DNA of 54,235 nucleotides, taken from NCBI GenBank assembly GCA_007118895.1, contig SKQS01000227.1, positions 1 to 54,235 of the forward strand. Reading direction: 5' to 3'. The notes beneath the pieces are model-generated. The model was given only the letters and a program-made list of their open reading frames with translations, was not told the origin of the DNA and searched no databases. Source of the stretch: Wenzhouxiangella sp. (GTDB taxonomy: Bacteria; Pseudomonadota; Gammaproteobacteria; Xanthomonadales; Wenzhouxiangellaceae). The position numbers and the translations under genes were made by a program. Below, piece by piece: positions 8,268 through 17,144 of this stretch. The first letter of the stretch is position 1. Every line of letters begins with the position of its first letter.

Positions 8268-8300
8268 CGGCGGCAGTCGTAACCGGCTGCCGCCGATTTT
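8268..8300 (+). terminator. Rho-independent terminator after phaP
   Basis: CGGCGGCAG and CTGCCGCCG form a 9-bp GC stem, then ATTTT follows. It stands 23 bases after the phaP stop and 20 before the phaR start. Partial readthrough would give low phaR expression relative to phaP. Confidence 0.75.
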
Positions 8301-8319
8301 CACCCCGGAGACGACTTGC

Positions 8320-8814
8320 ATGAGCGCTTCAACTCGTGTCATCAGGAAATACGCCAATCGCCGTCTCTACGATACCGAAACCAGCCAGTCGATCACCCTG
8401 CAGGATGTACGCGAGCTGATCGGCGCCGGCGTTTCTATCCAAGTCGTCGAAGCGAAAACCGGTCGCGATGTGACTCGCTCGGTGCTGCTGCAGATTGTGG
8501 CAGACCAGGAAATGCTGGGCAGACCGGTGCTCAGCGATGAGTTTCTGGAAGCGATGATCCGGGTCAATTCCAATCCCATGCGATCACTGGCCAGGGACTA
8601 CCTTGAAAAGGTCATGACTCACCTGGAGTCGCAGCAAGGCTCTGTTGAAAAAGCCTGGCGAGCGACTTTCGGCAAGGTCGGCATGGAGACCCCGGACAGC
8701 ACGCCGCTGGAGCCTTTACGGAAATTTCAGGCACGGATGTTCAAGCTGTGGACCGACACCCTGTCGCCACCGCTTGCACCCGACTCGGAGGAACCCGGTT
8801 CCAAAGACGATTGA
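8320..8814 (+). CDS. phaR: PHA synthesis repressor PhaR
   Basis: 164 residues. It opens with the PHB_acc_N DNA-binding domain (RVIRKYANRRLYDTETSQSITL, residues 5-26, nearly invariant in the family). A PHB_acc domain follows, with LLQIVADQEMLGRPVLS and MIRVNSNPMRSLARDYLEK. PhaR binds operators at phaP and its own gene and also binds the PHA polymer, which titrates it off DNA. Candidate operators sit at 6848, 7759 and 7788. The C-terminal acidic tail is poorly conserved. Confidence 0.93.
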   Translation: MSASTRVIRKYANRRLYDTETSQSITLQDVRELIGAGVSIQVVEAKTGRDVTRSVLLQIVADQEMLGRPVLSDEFLEAMIRVNSNPMRSLARDYLEKVMTHLESQQGSVEKAWRATFGKVGMETPDSTPLEPLRKFQARMFKLWTDTLSPPLAPDSEEPGSKDD

Positions 8815-8883
8815 CGCCATGCCCTCGCCACGTCGCGACAACAACCACAAAAACCAGCAAGACAAATCAAAAAAGGGACATCC

Positions 8884-9639
8884 ATGAACCTGAAAGATCG
8901 TCGAATCATCATTACCGGCGCCGCTCGCGGCCTGGGTCGCAACATGGCGCTGACTCTTGCCGAATCCGGTGCACGCCTCGGCCTGATCGACCTTGACGAC
9001 AAGGGCCTTGAGCAGACACTGGCAGAGCTGCCCGGCTCCGGGCATGCTGCCACTGCCGCCAACGTCGCCGACGAATCCTCCGTAGTCGCCGCCTTCGAAC
9101 ATCTTCAGCAGTCACTGGGGGGAATCGATGCCCTGATCAACAACGCCGGCATCACCCGCGACGGCCTGCTGGTCAAGTCCAAAGACGGGGAGATCCTTTC
9201 GAAAATGAGCCTCGAGCAATGGCAAAAGGTCATTGACGTCAACCTGACCGGCGTTTTCCTGTGTGGCCGGGAAGCTGCCGCACGGATGATCAGTGACGGC
9301 CATGGCGGAGTGATCATCAATATCTCCAGCATCTCCCGCGCCGGCAATTTCGGCCAGAGCAACTACTCGGCAGCCAAGGCCGGCGTGGCGGCGATGACAG
9401 TCACCTGGGCCCGCGAGCTATCCCGCCACGGCATCCGCACCGCGTCGGTTTCGCCCGGATTCACCCGAACCGAGCTGGTTGCAGCCATGCCGGAAAAAGC
9501 CATCGAAAGAATCGTCGGCCAGATTCCGGCCGAGCGCCTGGCCGAGCCGGACGAGATCAGTCGTACAATCCGATTCATCCTCGAAAACGACTACGTCAAT
9601 GGCCGGGACTTCGCCATTGACGGTGGCCTGAGACTGTAG
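8884..9639 (+). CDS. Second SDR reductase of the PHA cluster (FabG/PhaB-like)
   Basis: A 251-residue short-chain dehydrogenase with TGAARGLGRN (cofactor loop near residue 12), NNAGITRDGLL, the catalytic set in NISSISRAGNFGQSNYSAAKAG, and VSPGFTRTEL. It carries an insertion (VKSKDGEILSKMSLEQWQ) relative to PhaB at 6939. It may reduce 3-ketoacyl-CoA or 3-ketoacyl-ACP of other chain length and so feed the synthase; the substrate is not decided by sequence. It lies between phaR and phaC, 12 bases before phaC, so translation is probably linked. AGGGA precedes the ATG. Confidence 0.82.
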   Translation: MNLKDRRIIITGAARGLGRNMALTLAESGARLGLIDLDDKGLEQTLAELPGSGHAATAANVADESSVVAAFEHLQQSLGGIDALINNAGITRDGLLVKSKDGEILSKMSLEQWQKVIDVNLTGVFLCGREAAARMISDGHGGVIINISSISRAGNFGQSNYSAAKAGVAAMTVTWARELSRHGIRTASVSPGFTRTELVAAMPEKAIERIVGQIPAERLAEPDEISRTIRFILENDYVNGRDFAIDGGLRL

Positions 9640-9651
9640 ACTAAAAAAACC

Positions 9652-11400
9652 ATGAGCGAAAACCAGCCCACCCTGACGACGGAACTTGCCCGCATCGCCC
9701 AGCTGTCGGCATCACTGGTGATGCAGCAGGTGCGCCGCATCGAACTGCCCAATGTCGATCCGCTCAACCTGCGACGTCCTTTGCTGGCCGCGCTGAAGAG
9801 CACGGTCAGGCATCCCGGGCGACTGGTCGCCGCGCAGTGGGATCTTTTCCAGCGCCAGCTGGGCCTGATGCGCTACCTGGGTCTGAAGACCCTAGGACGC
9901 CCGGGGGCTCCGCCGGTTGAGCCGCCGCGCGGTGATCGCCGGTTTCGGTCAGAGGCCTGGGATGAGCGTCTGATCTTCGATCTGCTCAAGCAGACCTACC
10001 TGGTGACCGCCGACTGGATGCTGGAAAATGTCTCCCGCATGCAAGAGCTGGACGACGATGACCGGGCGCGAATCCGCTTCTATACCCGGCAGTTCGCCGA
10101 TGCCCTGTCGCCGTCGAATTTCGTCCTGACTAATCCAGAAGTGCTCGATCGCACTCGCAGCGAGAAGGGTCTCAACCTGCTGCGTGGGCTGCGCATGCTG
10201 CTGGAAGACCTGGAACGCGGCCAGGGTCAGCTGCTGATCCGGATGACCGACACTGATGCTTTCGAAGTCGGAGTCAACGTCGCCACCACCGAGGGCGCGG
10301 TGGTCTACGAAAACGAAATGATGCAGCTGATCCAGTACGCGCCGCGCACCAAGACGGTCTACCAGAAGCCGCTGATGATCATCCCGCCGTGGATCAACAA
10401 GTTCTACATTCTCGATCTGCAGCCAAAGAACTCGTTCATCCGCTGGGCGGTCGACCAGGGCTACACGGTGTTCGTCATTTCCTGGGTCAACCCGGATGAA
10501 AAGCTGCGCTACAAGCGCTTCGAGGACTACATGCACCAGGGCATGCTCGAGGCCCTGGACGCCATAGAGCAGGCCACCGGACAGCGCGAGGTCAACACCA
10601 TCGGCTACTGTATCGGCGGCACGCTGCTGGCAGCCGCGCTGGCGTGGATGAAGGCTCGCGGTGACGAACGCATCAGCTCGGCCACCTTCTTTACCGCCCA
10701 GGTCGACTTCTCCAAGGCAGGGGATCTGAGGGTGTTCATCGACGAGTACCAGCTGGCCAGCCTGGAAAAACGCATGGCCAGGCAGGGCTACCTCGACGGC
10801 GAAGCGATGTCGATGACCTTCAACATGCTCAGGGCCAATGACCTGATCTGGACCTTCGTCGTCAACAACTACCTGCTCGGGCAGCAGCCGCCAAATTTCG
10901 ACCTGCTGTACTGGAACTCCGATTTCACCCGTCTACCCGAGACCATGCATGTCTACTACCTGCGCAACATGTACCTGGAAAACCGGCTGGTCGAGCCGGG
11001 TGGCATAGAGATGGACGGCGTGCCGATCGACCTGTCAACCATTGATCTGCCGATATACATTCAGTCCAGCCGCGAGGACCACATCGCTCCATATCCCTCG
11101 GTCTACAAGGCAACCCAGATCTATTCAGGCGACACCACCTTCATGCTGGCAGGCTCCGGCCATATCGCCGGCGTGATCAACCCCCCTGCCGCCAACAAGT
11201 ACGGCTACTGGACCAACGATGCCCTGCCCGCCGACCCCGAAACCTGGATCGCCGGAGCCGACTACCACGAAGGCTCGTGGTGGCCGCACTGGCACGGCTG
11301 GCTGAAGGGCCAGAGCGGGCGACGGATACCGGCACGCCAGCCTGGTGACCGCGAGCTGGCCGTCATCGAGCCGGCGCCGGGCCGGTACGTGCGCGGCTGA
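9652..11400 (+). CDS. phaC: Class I poly(3-hydroxyalkanoate) synthase
   Basis: 582 residues, the size of single-subunit class I synthases. It polymerises (R)-3-hydroxyacyl-CoA at the granule surface. The alpha/beta-hydrolase core has the lipase-like box GYCIGG with nucleophile Cys at residue 320. Asp follows in SSREDHIAPYPS and His in GSGHIAGVINPP. The N-terminal PhaC_N region includes RIRFYTRQFADALSPSNF and the later PPWINKFYILDL motif. The gene has no clear ribosome site and begins 12 bases after the SDR. An inverted repeat with a U-run (11435-11520) follows. Confidence 0.95.
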   Translation: MSENQPTLTTELARIAQLSASLVMQQVRRIELPNVDPLNLRRPLLAALKSTVRHPGRLVAAQWDLFQRQLGLMRYLGLKTLGRPGAPPVEPPRGDRRFRSEAWDERLIFDLLKQTYLVTADWMLENVSRMQELDDDDRARIRFYTRQFADALSPSNFVLTNPEVLDRTRSEKGLNLLRGLRMLLEDLERGQGQLLIRMTDTDAFEVGVNVATTEGAVVYENEMMQLIQYAPRTKTVYQKPLMIIPPWINKFYILDLQPKNSFIRWAVDQGYTVFVISWVNPDEKLRYKRFEDYMHQGMLEALDAIEQATGQREVNTIGYCIGGTLLAAALAWMKARGDERISSATFFTAQVDFSKAGDLRVFIDEYQLASLEKRMARQGYLDGEAMSMTFNMLRANDLIWTFVVNNYLLGQQPPNFDLLYWNSDFTRLPETMHVYYLRNMYLENRLVEPGGIEMDGVPIDLSTIDLPIYIQSSREDHIAPYPSVYKATQIYSGDTTFMLAGSGHIAGVINPPAANKYGYWTNDALPADPETWIAGADYHEGSWWPHWHGWLKGQSGRRIPARQPGDRELAVIEPAPGRYVRG

Positions 11401-11434
11401 GGCGCTTTCGCAGCTCGCTCTCAGGGAACATTCA

Positions 11435-11520
11435 CCACAGAGGCACAGGGGTCTCAGAGAAAGATCCAAAAACTGCTTCTTATCTCTCTGGCCTCAGTGT
11501 CTCCGTGGTTTATTTTTGTT
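11435..11520 (+). terminator. Terminator-like inverted repeat after phaC
   Basis: Left arm CCACAGAGGCACAGGGGTCT (from 11435) pairs imperfectly with TCTGGCCTCAGTGTCTCCGT (from 11487). The TATTTTTG run follows. Such CCACAGAG/CTCTGTGG arms recur as dispersed repeats in many genomes, so this is both a likely phaC terminator and a repeat. Confidence 0.6.
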
Positions 11521-11595
11521 GTTTCTTCCCCGATGTTTGGCCAGGTAATGAGTCTGTAGAGTCCGCTGGCCACCATAACCGACCAGCGAGGCCTG

Positions 11596-11777
11596 AGCCC
11601 GGACTATTCATGACCCGGACGTAGCGAGACGGCTCCAGGTCCCGTAGATGGGGCGTTTCGCGACCGAGCGAACCGGAAGCGTAGCGCTCCTACGGTGAGG
11701 ATTCGCGACCGAGCGAAACGTCGCAGATGCGGGGCCTGGAGTCGTCGCAGTAGGCTGGGTCATGAATAGTCCGGGCT
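11596..11777. repeat. Dispersed palindromic repeat, copy B (complete)
   Basis: A 182-bp element bounded by a perfect 21-bp inverted repeat beginning AGCCCGGACTATTCATGACC. The pairing continues imperfectly inward for about 45 bases per arm (CTCCAGG and CCTGGAG, then CCCG and CGGG). The core holds two CGCGACCGAGCGAA copies framed by CGTTTCGC (11654-11661) and GCGAAACG (11713-11720). These bases differ from copy A but still pair perfectly. The right half overlaps the 3' end of the membrane-protein gene and supplies its last codons. Confidence 0.8.
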
Positions 11778-13192
11778 GAAATCAGGCGCATCGCCAGCAG
11801 CAGCCAGAAACTCAGCAAAGCCGCGGTGCCCAGGTGGGACTGCTTGGCCACATCGGCCAGTCCGTCGCCGAACACCACGGTAACCAGCATCGCCCAGGGC
11901 AAGCCGGCAGTCAGCAGCAGGCCGAACACCAGGCTGTCCCCAAGCTGACCGGCTCTGGCAGTCGGGATCAGCAGCAGCATGATCAGCGGCGGGGCCAGGA
12001 ACAGCACGGCAAAGACCCCCACCGGCAGCCGATCCAGCCAGTCACTCAAGGTGAAGAACGACGGTGGCAACGGCGCCGACTCCGCGCCGGCCTGGCGCCC
12101 CAGCACCGGCGGACCCAGCCAGGGGCGGACCTGGATCAGTCCGCGTCCCAGCGCACGTCCCAGCGTGACCGGCTCGAGCACGCCCAGCCACAGCAGGCGA
12201 ACACGGGACATCTGCTTGATTTCCGGACAAGGGTGACCGTCGGCCATCAGCGGCGAAAACCAGCTCTCGCCGGCGTAATCGCCGCAGTGCTCGGGCAGCC
12301 CCAGCCGCATTGCGGCCCGGTGCGGGTCGGTGGCGCTTCCCAGCACGGTGTGCATCACGGTATTGGTCAGGTTGGCATGACGAATGGAGGTCGTGCTCTC
12401 GCTGTTCATGTGCGCCAGCTGGGCAGCGCCGCCGACCAGGGCGGCAAGCACCACCGCCACTGTCACTCGCCCATCAGGCCGCCGGCCGGTCCACAGCATC
12501 CAGCCAACCAGCGCCAGGGCGAATATCAGGCCCAGGGCCACGTACTGGATCTTGGCCAGGATGGCCAGAACCATGGCCAGAAAGATCAGCATGGGCAGCC
12601 ACCAGCCCGGTGACCTGCCGCCCAGCCCCGCAGCCAGCAGCACCGCTGCCAGGAAGGCCCAGGCAAAGGCCGAGAACTCGGCGTAGAAGCCATTCAGGTA
12701 CTGGGTGACCGCCGGGTCCATGGCAACAACGGCGGCAAGCAAAGCCACCGCCAGGGCGCCTGACGCCTGCCTCGACCGCAACAGGACAGAGACGGCGATC
12801 ACCGCGATGATCAGCATCAGAGCCAGCTTGGCCAGGCCGACGATGCGCAGCGAAAAGCTGCCATCTTCGCTGGCCGCAGCCTGCCAGCGCATCATCGGCC
12901 AGGCAGCGAAGGCGACCAGCGCCTCGGAGCTGACGAAACAGGGCTGGTCGACATCTTCAAGAAACCGGTAGCGCTCGATCGGCGCCTGCCAGCTGTTGGT
13001 CCAGGGCGCAATCGACTCGTCCCTGACCGGATAGGCATCGATGCAGGCCTGGACGCGGATCATGTCGAAGTTGTTGGCCAGGCCAATCAGCGGGTCATGC
13101 AGCACCAGCGCCAGACCACGGGCGGCCGCCAGCGTCAGCAGCAGCCAGACGGCAACCCGAACCCAGCGAGAACTATTCAGTGATTCACTCAC
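11690..13192 (-). CDS. Polytopic membrane protein, glycosyltransferase-like, unknown function
   Basis: 500 residues with roughly ten hydrophobic segments. The first is VRVAVWLLLTLAAARGLALVL, and a long soluble loop lies between residues about 35 and 110 (with FDMIRVQACIDAYP and FLEDVDQPCFVSSE). The pattern of one segment, a luminal loop and many segments recalls GT-C or ArnT-like membrane enzymes, but no DxD or DE motif can be placed with confidence. The last 30 or so residues (TIHDPAYCDDSRPRICDVSL...) are encoded by repeat copy B, so the original C-terminus was replaced or extended. Its start overlaps the end of cbpM by eight bases, in the same operon direction. Confidence 0.7.
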   Translation of the reverse strand: MSESLNSSRWVRVAVWLLLTLAAARGLALVLHDPLIGLANNFDMIRVQACIDAYPVRDESIAPWTNSWQAPIERYRFLEDVDQPCFVSSEALVAFAAWPMMRWQAAASEDGSFSLRIVGLAKLALMLIIAVIAVSVLLRSRQASGALAVALLAAVVAMDPAVTQYLNGFYAEFSAFAWAFLAAVLLAAGLGGRSPGWWLPMLIFLAMVLAILAKIQYVALGLIFALALVGWMLWTGRRPDGRVTVAVVLAALVGGAAQLAHMNSESTTSIRHANLTNTVMHTVLGSATDPHRAAMRLGLPEHCGDYAGESWFSPLMADGHPCPEIKQMSRVRLLWLGVLEPVTLGRALGRGLIQVRPWLGPPVLGRQAGAESAPLPPSFFTLSDWLDRLPVGVFAVLFLAPPLIMLLLIPTARAGQLGDSLVFGLLLTAGLPWAMLVTVVFGDGLADVAKQSHLGTAALLSFWLLLAMRLISARTIHDPAYCDDSRPRICDVSLGRESSP

Positions 13193-13505
13193 TCAGCCGG
13201 GCCAGCAGTCGCACCTGGCGGCGCAGGCTGTGGACTTCCTCCAGCAGGTCCAGCACCAGCGGCAAGGCTTCTGTTTCCAGTTCCAGATCACGCTGCAGGC
13301 GACAGGCCAGGCGCGCCCGGACTACCTGGCGGGCGCTGAATCTGCGCGGCCCGGACGGGTCGGCCTGCGGGCTGATCACGCCTTCGGCTATCCACTCCAG
13401 CAGATGCTCGCGCTCCAGCCGGCACAGACGACGCAATTCCTCTTCGGCCACCGGCCGATCCAGCCCGATCAGCTCCAATTCAGCACTCATCCGGTGATCG
13501 ATCAT
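13185..13505 (-). CDS. cbpM: Chaperone modulator CbpM
   Basis: A 106-residue MerR-like small protein. It shows [28 protein letters not shown] and then [23 protein letters not shown], as in CbpM. This partner binds the J-domain of CbpA and inhibits it. The start ATG overlaps the cbpA stop (ATGA), so the two are translationally coupled, as in E. coli. An internal ATG five codons later is an alternative start. Confidence 0.87.
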   Translation of the reverse strand: MIDHRMSAELELIGLDRPVAEEELRRLCRLEREHLLEWIAEGVISPQADPSGPRRFSARQVVRARLACRLQRDLELETEALPLVLDLLEEVHSLRRQVRLLARLSE

Positions 13506-14443
13506 GTCTGGGCCTCCAGTTTTTCGCGCGGATTGAACGGCATCTCGCGGCGCATGCGCTCATAGCGTTCACGGTCGGCATCATCGCGTACCGGGGGAAT
13601 CGCCACCTGCAGGATCACGTACTGATCGCCGGGCGGCTTGCCCGGCAGCCCCCTGCCCTTCAGGCGTAACCGGCGTCCCGAGGTCGAGCCCGCAGGAATA
13701 TTCATCTGCACCCTGCCGCCCAGCGTCGGCACGTCCACCTTCGCGCCCAGCGCCGCCTCCCACGGCGCGACCGGCAGCACCAGGTGTACATCGCGTCCCT
13801 GCACTTCGAAAACCGGGTGCGGCAGCAGGCTGACTTCCAGGTACAGGTCTCCGGCCGGACCGCCGGCCAGACCCGGCTCGCCCTGTCCGGCCAGGCGAAT
13901 CTGCTGACCGTCAGTCACCCCGGCGGGTATGCGAATATCCAGGTTTTGCCGCCGGCGCCTGAAACTGCCGTCGGCAGCGGGCTCGTGACGCTCCAGCGAG
14001 ATGCGTCGGGTACCGCCAGAGTGGGCAGTAACCAAATCGACCTCGACCCGGGCGCGCAAATCCTCACCGCGGCGCGCGCGCGACCGGGCCTGTCTGGCTC
14101 GACCGCCGAACAGGCTTTCAAAGAAGTCGCTGAAACCGCCCAGATCCTCGAAACCACCACCGCCGGTATCACCGCGGTATTCGCCGGACCAGCCCGGCGG
14201 CGGCCTGAACTGATCGCCGCCACGCCAGCCGCTCTCGCGCAGCTGGTCGTAGGAGGCGCGCTTCTCAGGGTCCTTCAGCACCTCGTAGGCTTCACCCACC
14301 TCCTTGAAGCGGGCCTCGGCGTCAGACTCCTTGCTGACATCGGGGTGGTACTTGCGCGCGAGTTTCCGGTAGGCGCGCTTGATGTCATCGGCCGATGCGT
14401 CCCGGGCCACGCCCAGAGTCTTGTAATAGTCCTTGAATTCCAT
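13502..14443 (-). CDS. cbpA: Curved-DNA-binding J-protein CbpA
   Basis: A 313-residue DnaJ-type co-chaperone. The J-domain is at residues 1-70, with the HPD triad in [18 protein letters not shown]-rich linker ([20 protein letters not shown]) follows, then two C-terminal DnaJ_C beta domains. There is no zinc-finger CXXCXGXG, which separates CbpA from DnaJ. It recruits Hsp70 and binds DNA; CbpM, encoded immediately after, tunes it. Confidence 0.9.
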   Translation of the reverse strand: MEFKDYYKTLGVARDASADDIKRAYRKLARKYHPDVSKESDAEARFKEVGEAYEVLKDPEKRASYDQLRESGWRGGDQFRPPPGWSGEYRGDTGGGGFEDLGGFSDFFESLFGGRARQARSRARRGEDLRARVEVDLVTAHSGGTRRISLERHEPAADGSFRRRRQNLDIRIPAGVTDGQQIRLAGQGEPGLAGGPAGDLYLEVSLLPHPVFEVQGRDVHLVLPVAPWEAALGAKVDVPTLGGRVQMNIPAGSTSGRRLRLKGRGLPGKPPGDQYVILQVAIPPVRDDADRERYERMRREMPFNPREKLEAQT

Positions 14444-14512
14444 GCAATGACTCGCTTGCCTCTCAGTGCTCCGCCCTCAGCAATAGGGGCAGGCCACCGC
14501 AATTCAACACCA

Positions 14513-16888
14513 TCAGGCTCCGGATGCCTTGCGCTGCAACTCATCGCGCAGCTGCGGCCAGGCCTCGGGCTCGGTCTGCGACCAGGTCTCGATGATCTCC
14601 AGCGCATCCTGTTCCTGTCCCTGCGCAAGCAGCCAGCGGGTCCGGGTCGGCAGTGCTACTGGATGGCCTGGAAAGCGGCGCTCCAGCTCTACCATCACTT
14701 GCCCGGCCTGTTCGATTTCACCTGAGGCCAGCAGCCAGTCGAAATGCGCCCGGGCAACATCCAGCGCCAGCAGTGGCCGCTGCGCCAGCAGCGGATCACC
14801 GACCACACGCTCCCAGGCAGTCACCGACTCCATACTTCCTGCCGCCTGGGCACGAACCAGCGCCAGATTGAGCTCGAGGTCCGGATTGGGCTCCTGTTCA
14901 AGCACTTCCTCAACTCTGGCCAATAGATCGTCGACCGGCCGATCCAACCCGTTGGCAACCGCCAGACCGGCAACTATCAGCTGCTTGCTGGCCAGCTCGA
15001 CTGCGCTGATCGCAGGCTCCGAGACTTCGATTGCCTGTTCGGCGATCACCAGCGCCTGCTCCGCCTGGCCGGCCTCCTGCTCAATCCTGGCCCACTCTAT
15101 CAGGGTCCGTCCCTGTCCCGCCGGATCGCCCAGCTCGCGATAAGTGGACAGCGCCTGTTCAACCGCCGTAGAGGCAGAACCCGTTCTTCCCAGCACCCGC
15201 TGCAGGCTGGCCCGGCCCAGCGCTGCACCGGCCCTGCCGTTGGCATACCCAACCTCGACGGCCAGTTCGGAAGCCTCGTCCAGGGCGATGCCGGCCGGCT
15301 CGAAGCGACCCAGACGACGGTACAGCTCGCCGAGGTTGGTGAGGCTGAACACCATCATCTGGCGCAGGTCAAGCTCGCGCTGGATCTCAAGCGCCAGCTG
15401 CTGGTACTCGAAGGCTTCCTGTAGCCGGCCCTGCAGGCCCGACAGCACCGCCAGGTTGGAATAAACCGCCGACTCGCCGGCCCGCTCGCGCGCCCGCCTG
15501 AACTCCAGCAGCGCATGGCCGTAGTACAGACGAGCCTGTTCATGATCACCGGCACTCGCGGCAAAGATACCGAGGTTGCCGCGGGCATAGGCCTGGTTGA
15601 GGGGATGATCGGCGCGGATGAAGTTGGCAAGCGCCTGCTCGTTGTATTCACGCGCCCGGTCGAGCTGGCCGCGGCGCCATGCGATCACGCCCAGCTGGGT
15701 CAGGGCCACCCCTTGCAGATTGGGCTCATCGGCCTGCCTGGCCTGCTCGACTACCTGCCGATACAATCTGACCGCCTCGTCCAGCTCTCCCTGCCACTGC
15801 CTGATGTTGCCGAGCTCGTAGCGGGCAAAGGCCTGCTCGGGCGCCAGACCCAGGGCAGCGTCGAACAGCGTGGCGGCAACATCCAGCTGTCCCTGCAGCA
15901 ACGCGTTCATGCCGCGCGCGAACGACTGGTTGACGAAGTCGTCATCGCTGGACAGGACCTGGATATTGACCGCATCGCGCCAGCGTTGACCGGTCTGATG
16001 TGCCAGCTGCCTGGCCATGTTGTCGACCATGCCGCCCAGTTCCTCGGTTTCGAGCGCGACCTCGTGGTGGCTGCCGTCACGACCGTGAATCGACAGAGCG
16101 CCACGATAGCTGGCATCGTCTGCCACCTGCGCACTGGTTCGAACCAGGTAATCAGCGCCGGCGCGCTGGTGCAGCTCTTCGAGCAAACGTTCGCTGTCAT
16201 CGCCCAGATCAGCCTTGGCTGCCTCCAGCAGGCGTCGGACACGCGGCGCGTCGACCACCAGCACCCCGGTGCGCTGGCTAAAGTGACGGGCCAGCAACTC
16301 ACTGACGCCGGTATCGACCCAGCCTGACTCGTCATCGACTTGCTCGGTGCTCATCGGCAGCAAGGCCACCACGGTCAGCGGCTGAGGCGCAGCCGAGGGG
16401 CGCCAGACCAGCCACAGGCCAAAAACCGCGATAGCGAGCAGGGTCAGGCCTAGCGGCATCAGACGGTCAGACGCGAGCCAGGAAGGCTTGGCCGCAGTCT
16501 TGCCGGCAGGAACAGCCGGAACAGGCGCCGAGTCTGCCGTCTGTTCACCGACCGGCGACTCGAAGCGGGCCTCGGCAACAAACTGGTAGCCGCGCCGGTG
16601 CACGGTGCGGATGATGGTCTGGGCTCGCGAATCGTCACCAACTGCCTGTCGGGCCGCGTAAATCAGGTGGGTCAGGGCAGAATCCGAGATGTCCTGGTTG
16701 GGCCACAGCAAATCCTGCAGCTCGGCACGGCCCACGGCTCGGTCACGCCGGGCAATCAATATCGCCAGTAGTTCCAGCACCTTCGGTTCCACCGACACCG
16801 GCTCGCCGTCCCGCTCCAGACTGTAGGCACTGAAATCGAAGCGGCAATTGGCGAACCGAACCAGCCCGCGTTGTTGGTCTTCGCCCAT
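14513..16888 (-). CDS. Membrane-anchored winged-helix regulator with TPR repeats (CadC-like)
   Basis: 791 residues. An OmpR/PhoB-type winged helix spans about residues 10-110 (SVEPKVLELLAILIARRDRA, TIIRTVHRRGYQFVAEA). A Pro/Ala linker and one membrane segment (MPLGLTLLAIAVFGLWLVW, near 150) follow. A long periplasmic part begins with a TolB-like domain and ends with about eight TPR repeats (ALGLAPEQAFARYELGNIRQ, NLGIFAASAGDHEQARLYYG). This is the CadC plan: one chain senses outside and binds DNA inside. The ligand and targets are unknown. Its DNA-binding domain is a close paralogue of the divergent regulator at 18434, and the IS110 element now lies between them. Confidence 0.85.
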   Translation of the reverse strand: MGEDQQRGLVRFANCRFDFSAYSLERDGEPVSVEPKVLELLAILIARRDRAVGRAELQDLLWPNQDISDSALTHLIYAARQAVGDDSRAQTIIRTVHRRGYQFVAEARFESPVGEQTADSAPVPAVPAGKTAAKPSWLASDRLMPLGLTLLAIAVFGLWLVWRPSAAPQPLTVVALLPMSTEQVDDESGWVDTGVSELLARHFSQRTGVLVVDAPRVRRLLEAAKADLGDDSERLLEELHQRAGADYLVRTSAQVADDASYRGALSIHGRDGSHHEVALETEELGGMVDNMARQLAHQTGQRWRDAVNIQVLSSDDDFVNQSFARGMNALLQGQLDVAATLFDAALGLAPEQAFARYELGNIRQWQGELDEAVRLYRQVVEQARQADEPNLQGVALTQLGVIAWRRGQLDRAREYNEQALANFIRADHPLNQAYARGNLGIFAASAGDHEQARLYYGHALLEFRRARERAGESAVYSNLAVLSGLQGRLQEAFEYQQLALEIQRELDLRQMMVFSLTNLGELYRRLGRFEPAGIALDEASELAVEVGYANGRAGAALGRASLQRVLGRTGSASTAVEQALSTYRELGDPAGQGRTLIEWARIEQEAGQAEQALVIAEQAIEVSEPAISAVELASKQLIVAGLAVANGLDRPVDDLLARVEEVLEQEPNPDLELNLALVRAQAAGSMESVTAWERVVGDPLLAQRPLLALDVARAHFDWLLASGEIEQAGQVMVELERRFPGHPVALPTRTRWLLAQGQEQDALEIIETWSQTEPEAWPQLRDELQRKASGA

Positions 16889-16937
16889 GACCTGAATTAT
16901 AGTCCGGCCAGAATGCTTTTAACCTCCCTTGTATGTT

Positions 16938-17135
16938 TCCAATCGTTGAATTTGAGAAGATGAAGTTGCCGGGGGTGGAGGGACTAATCCTGCCTATCTG
17001 GCATTTGCACAGACTGAATAAGACTTGTCCCGCCCCCACCTCAAGCACCGATGAGGAATCTAGCAGCGACAGACTGCCGATTGATCGCAAGGTTGTGCTC
17101 AAGGGGCTCCCCGGCATCCAACTTCAACGATTGGA
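16938..17135 (+). ncRNA. Structured leader of the IS110 element, candidate bridge RNA
   Basis: The 5' non-coding end of the element is bounded by the inverted repeat TCCAATCGTTGAA (16938-16950) and TTCAACGATTGGA (17123-17135). A second pairing inside it is GAAGTTGCCGGGG with CCCCGGCATCCAACTTC. A further pairing may join the GGGTGGAGGGAC region to GTCCCGCCCCCACC. IS110-group elements carry a roughly 170-180 nt bridge RNA in the 5' non-coding end that guides target choice. Size and position fit, but the guide loops cannot be read without the target and donor junctions. Confidence 0.5.
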
Positions 17136-17144
17136 GGAATAATT

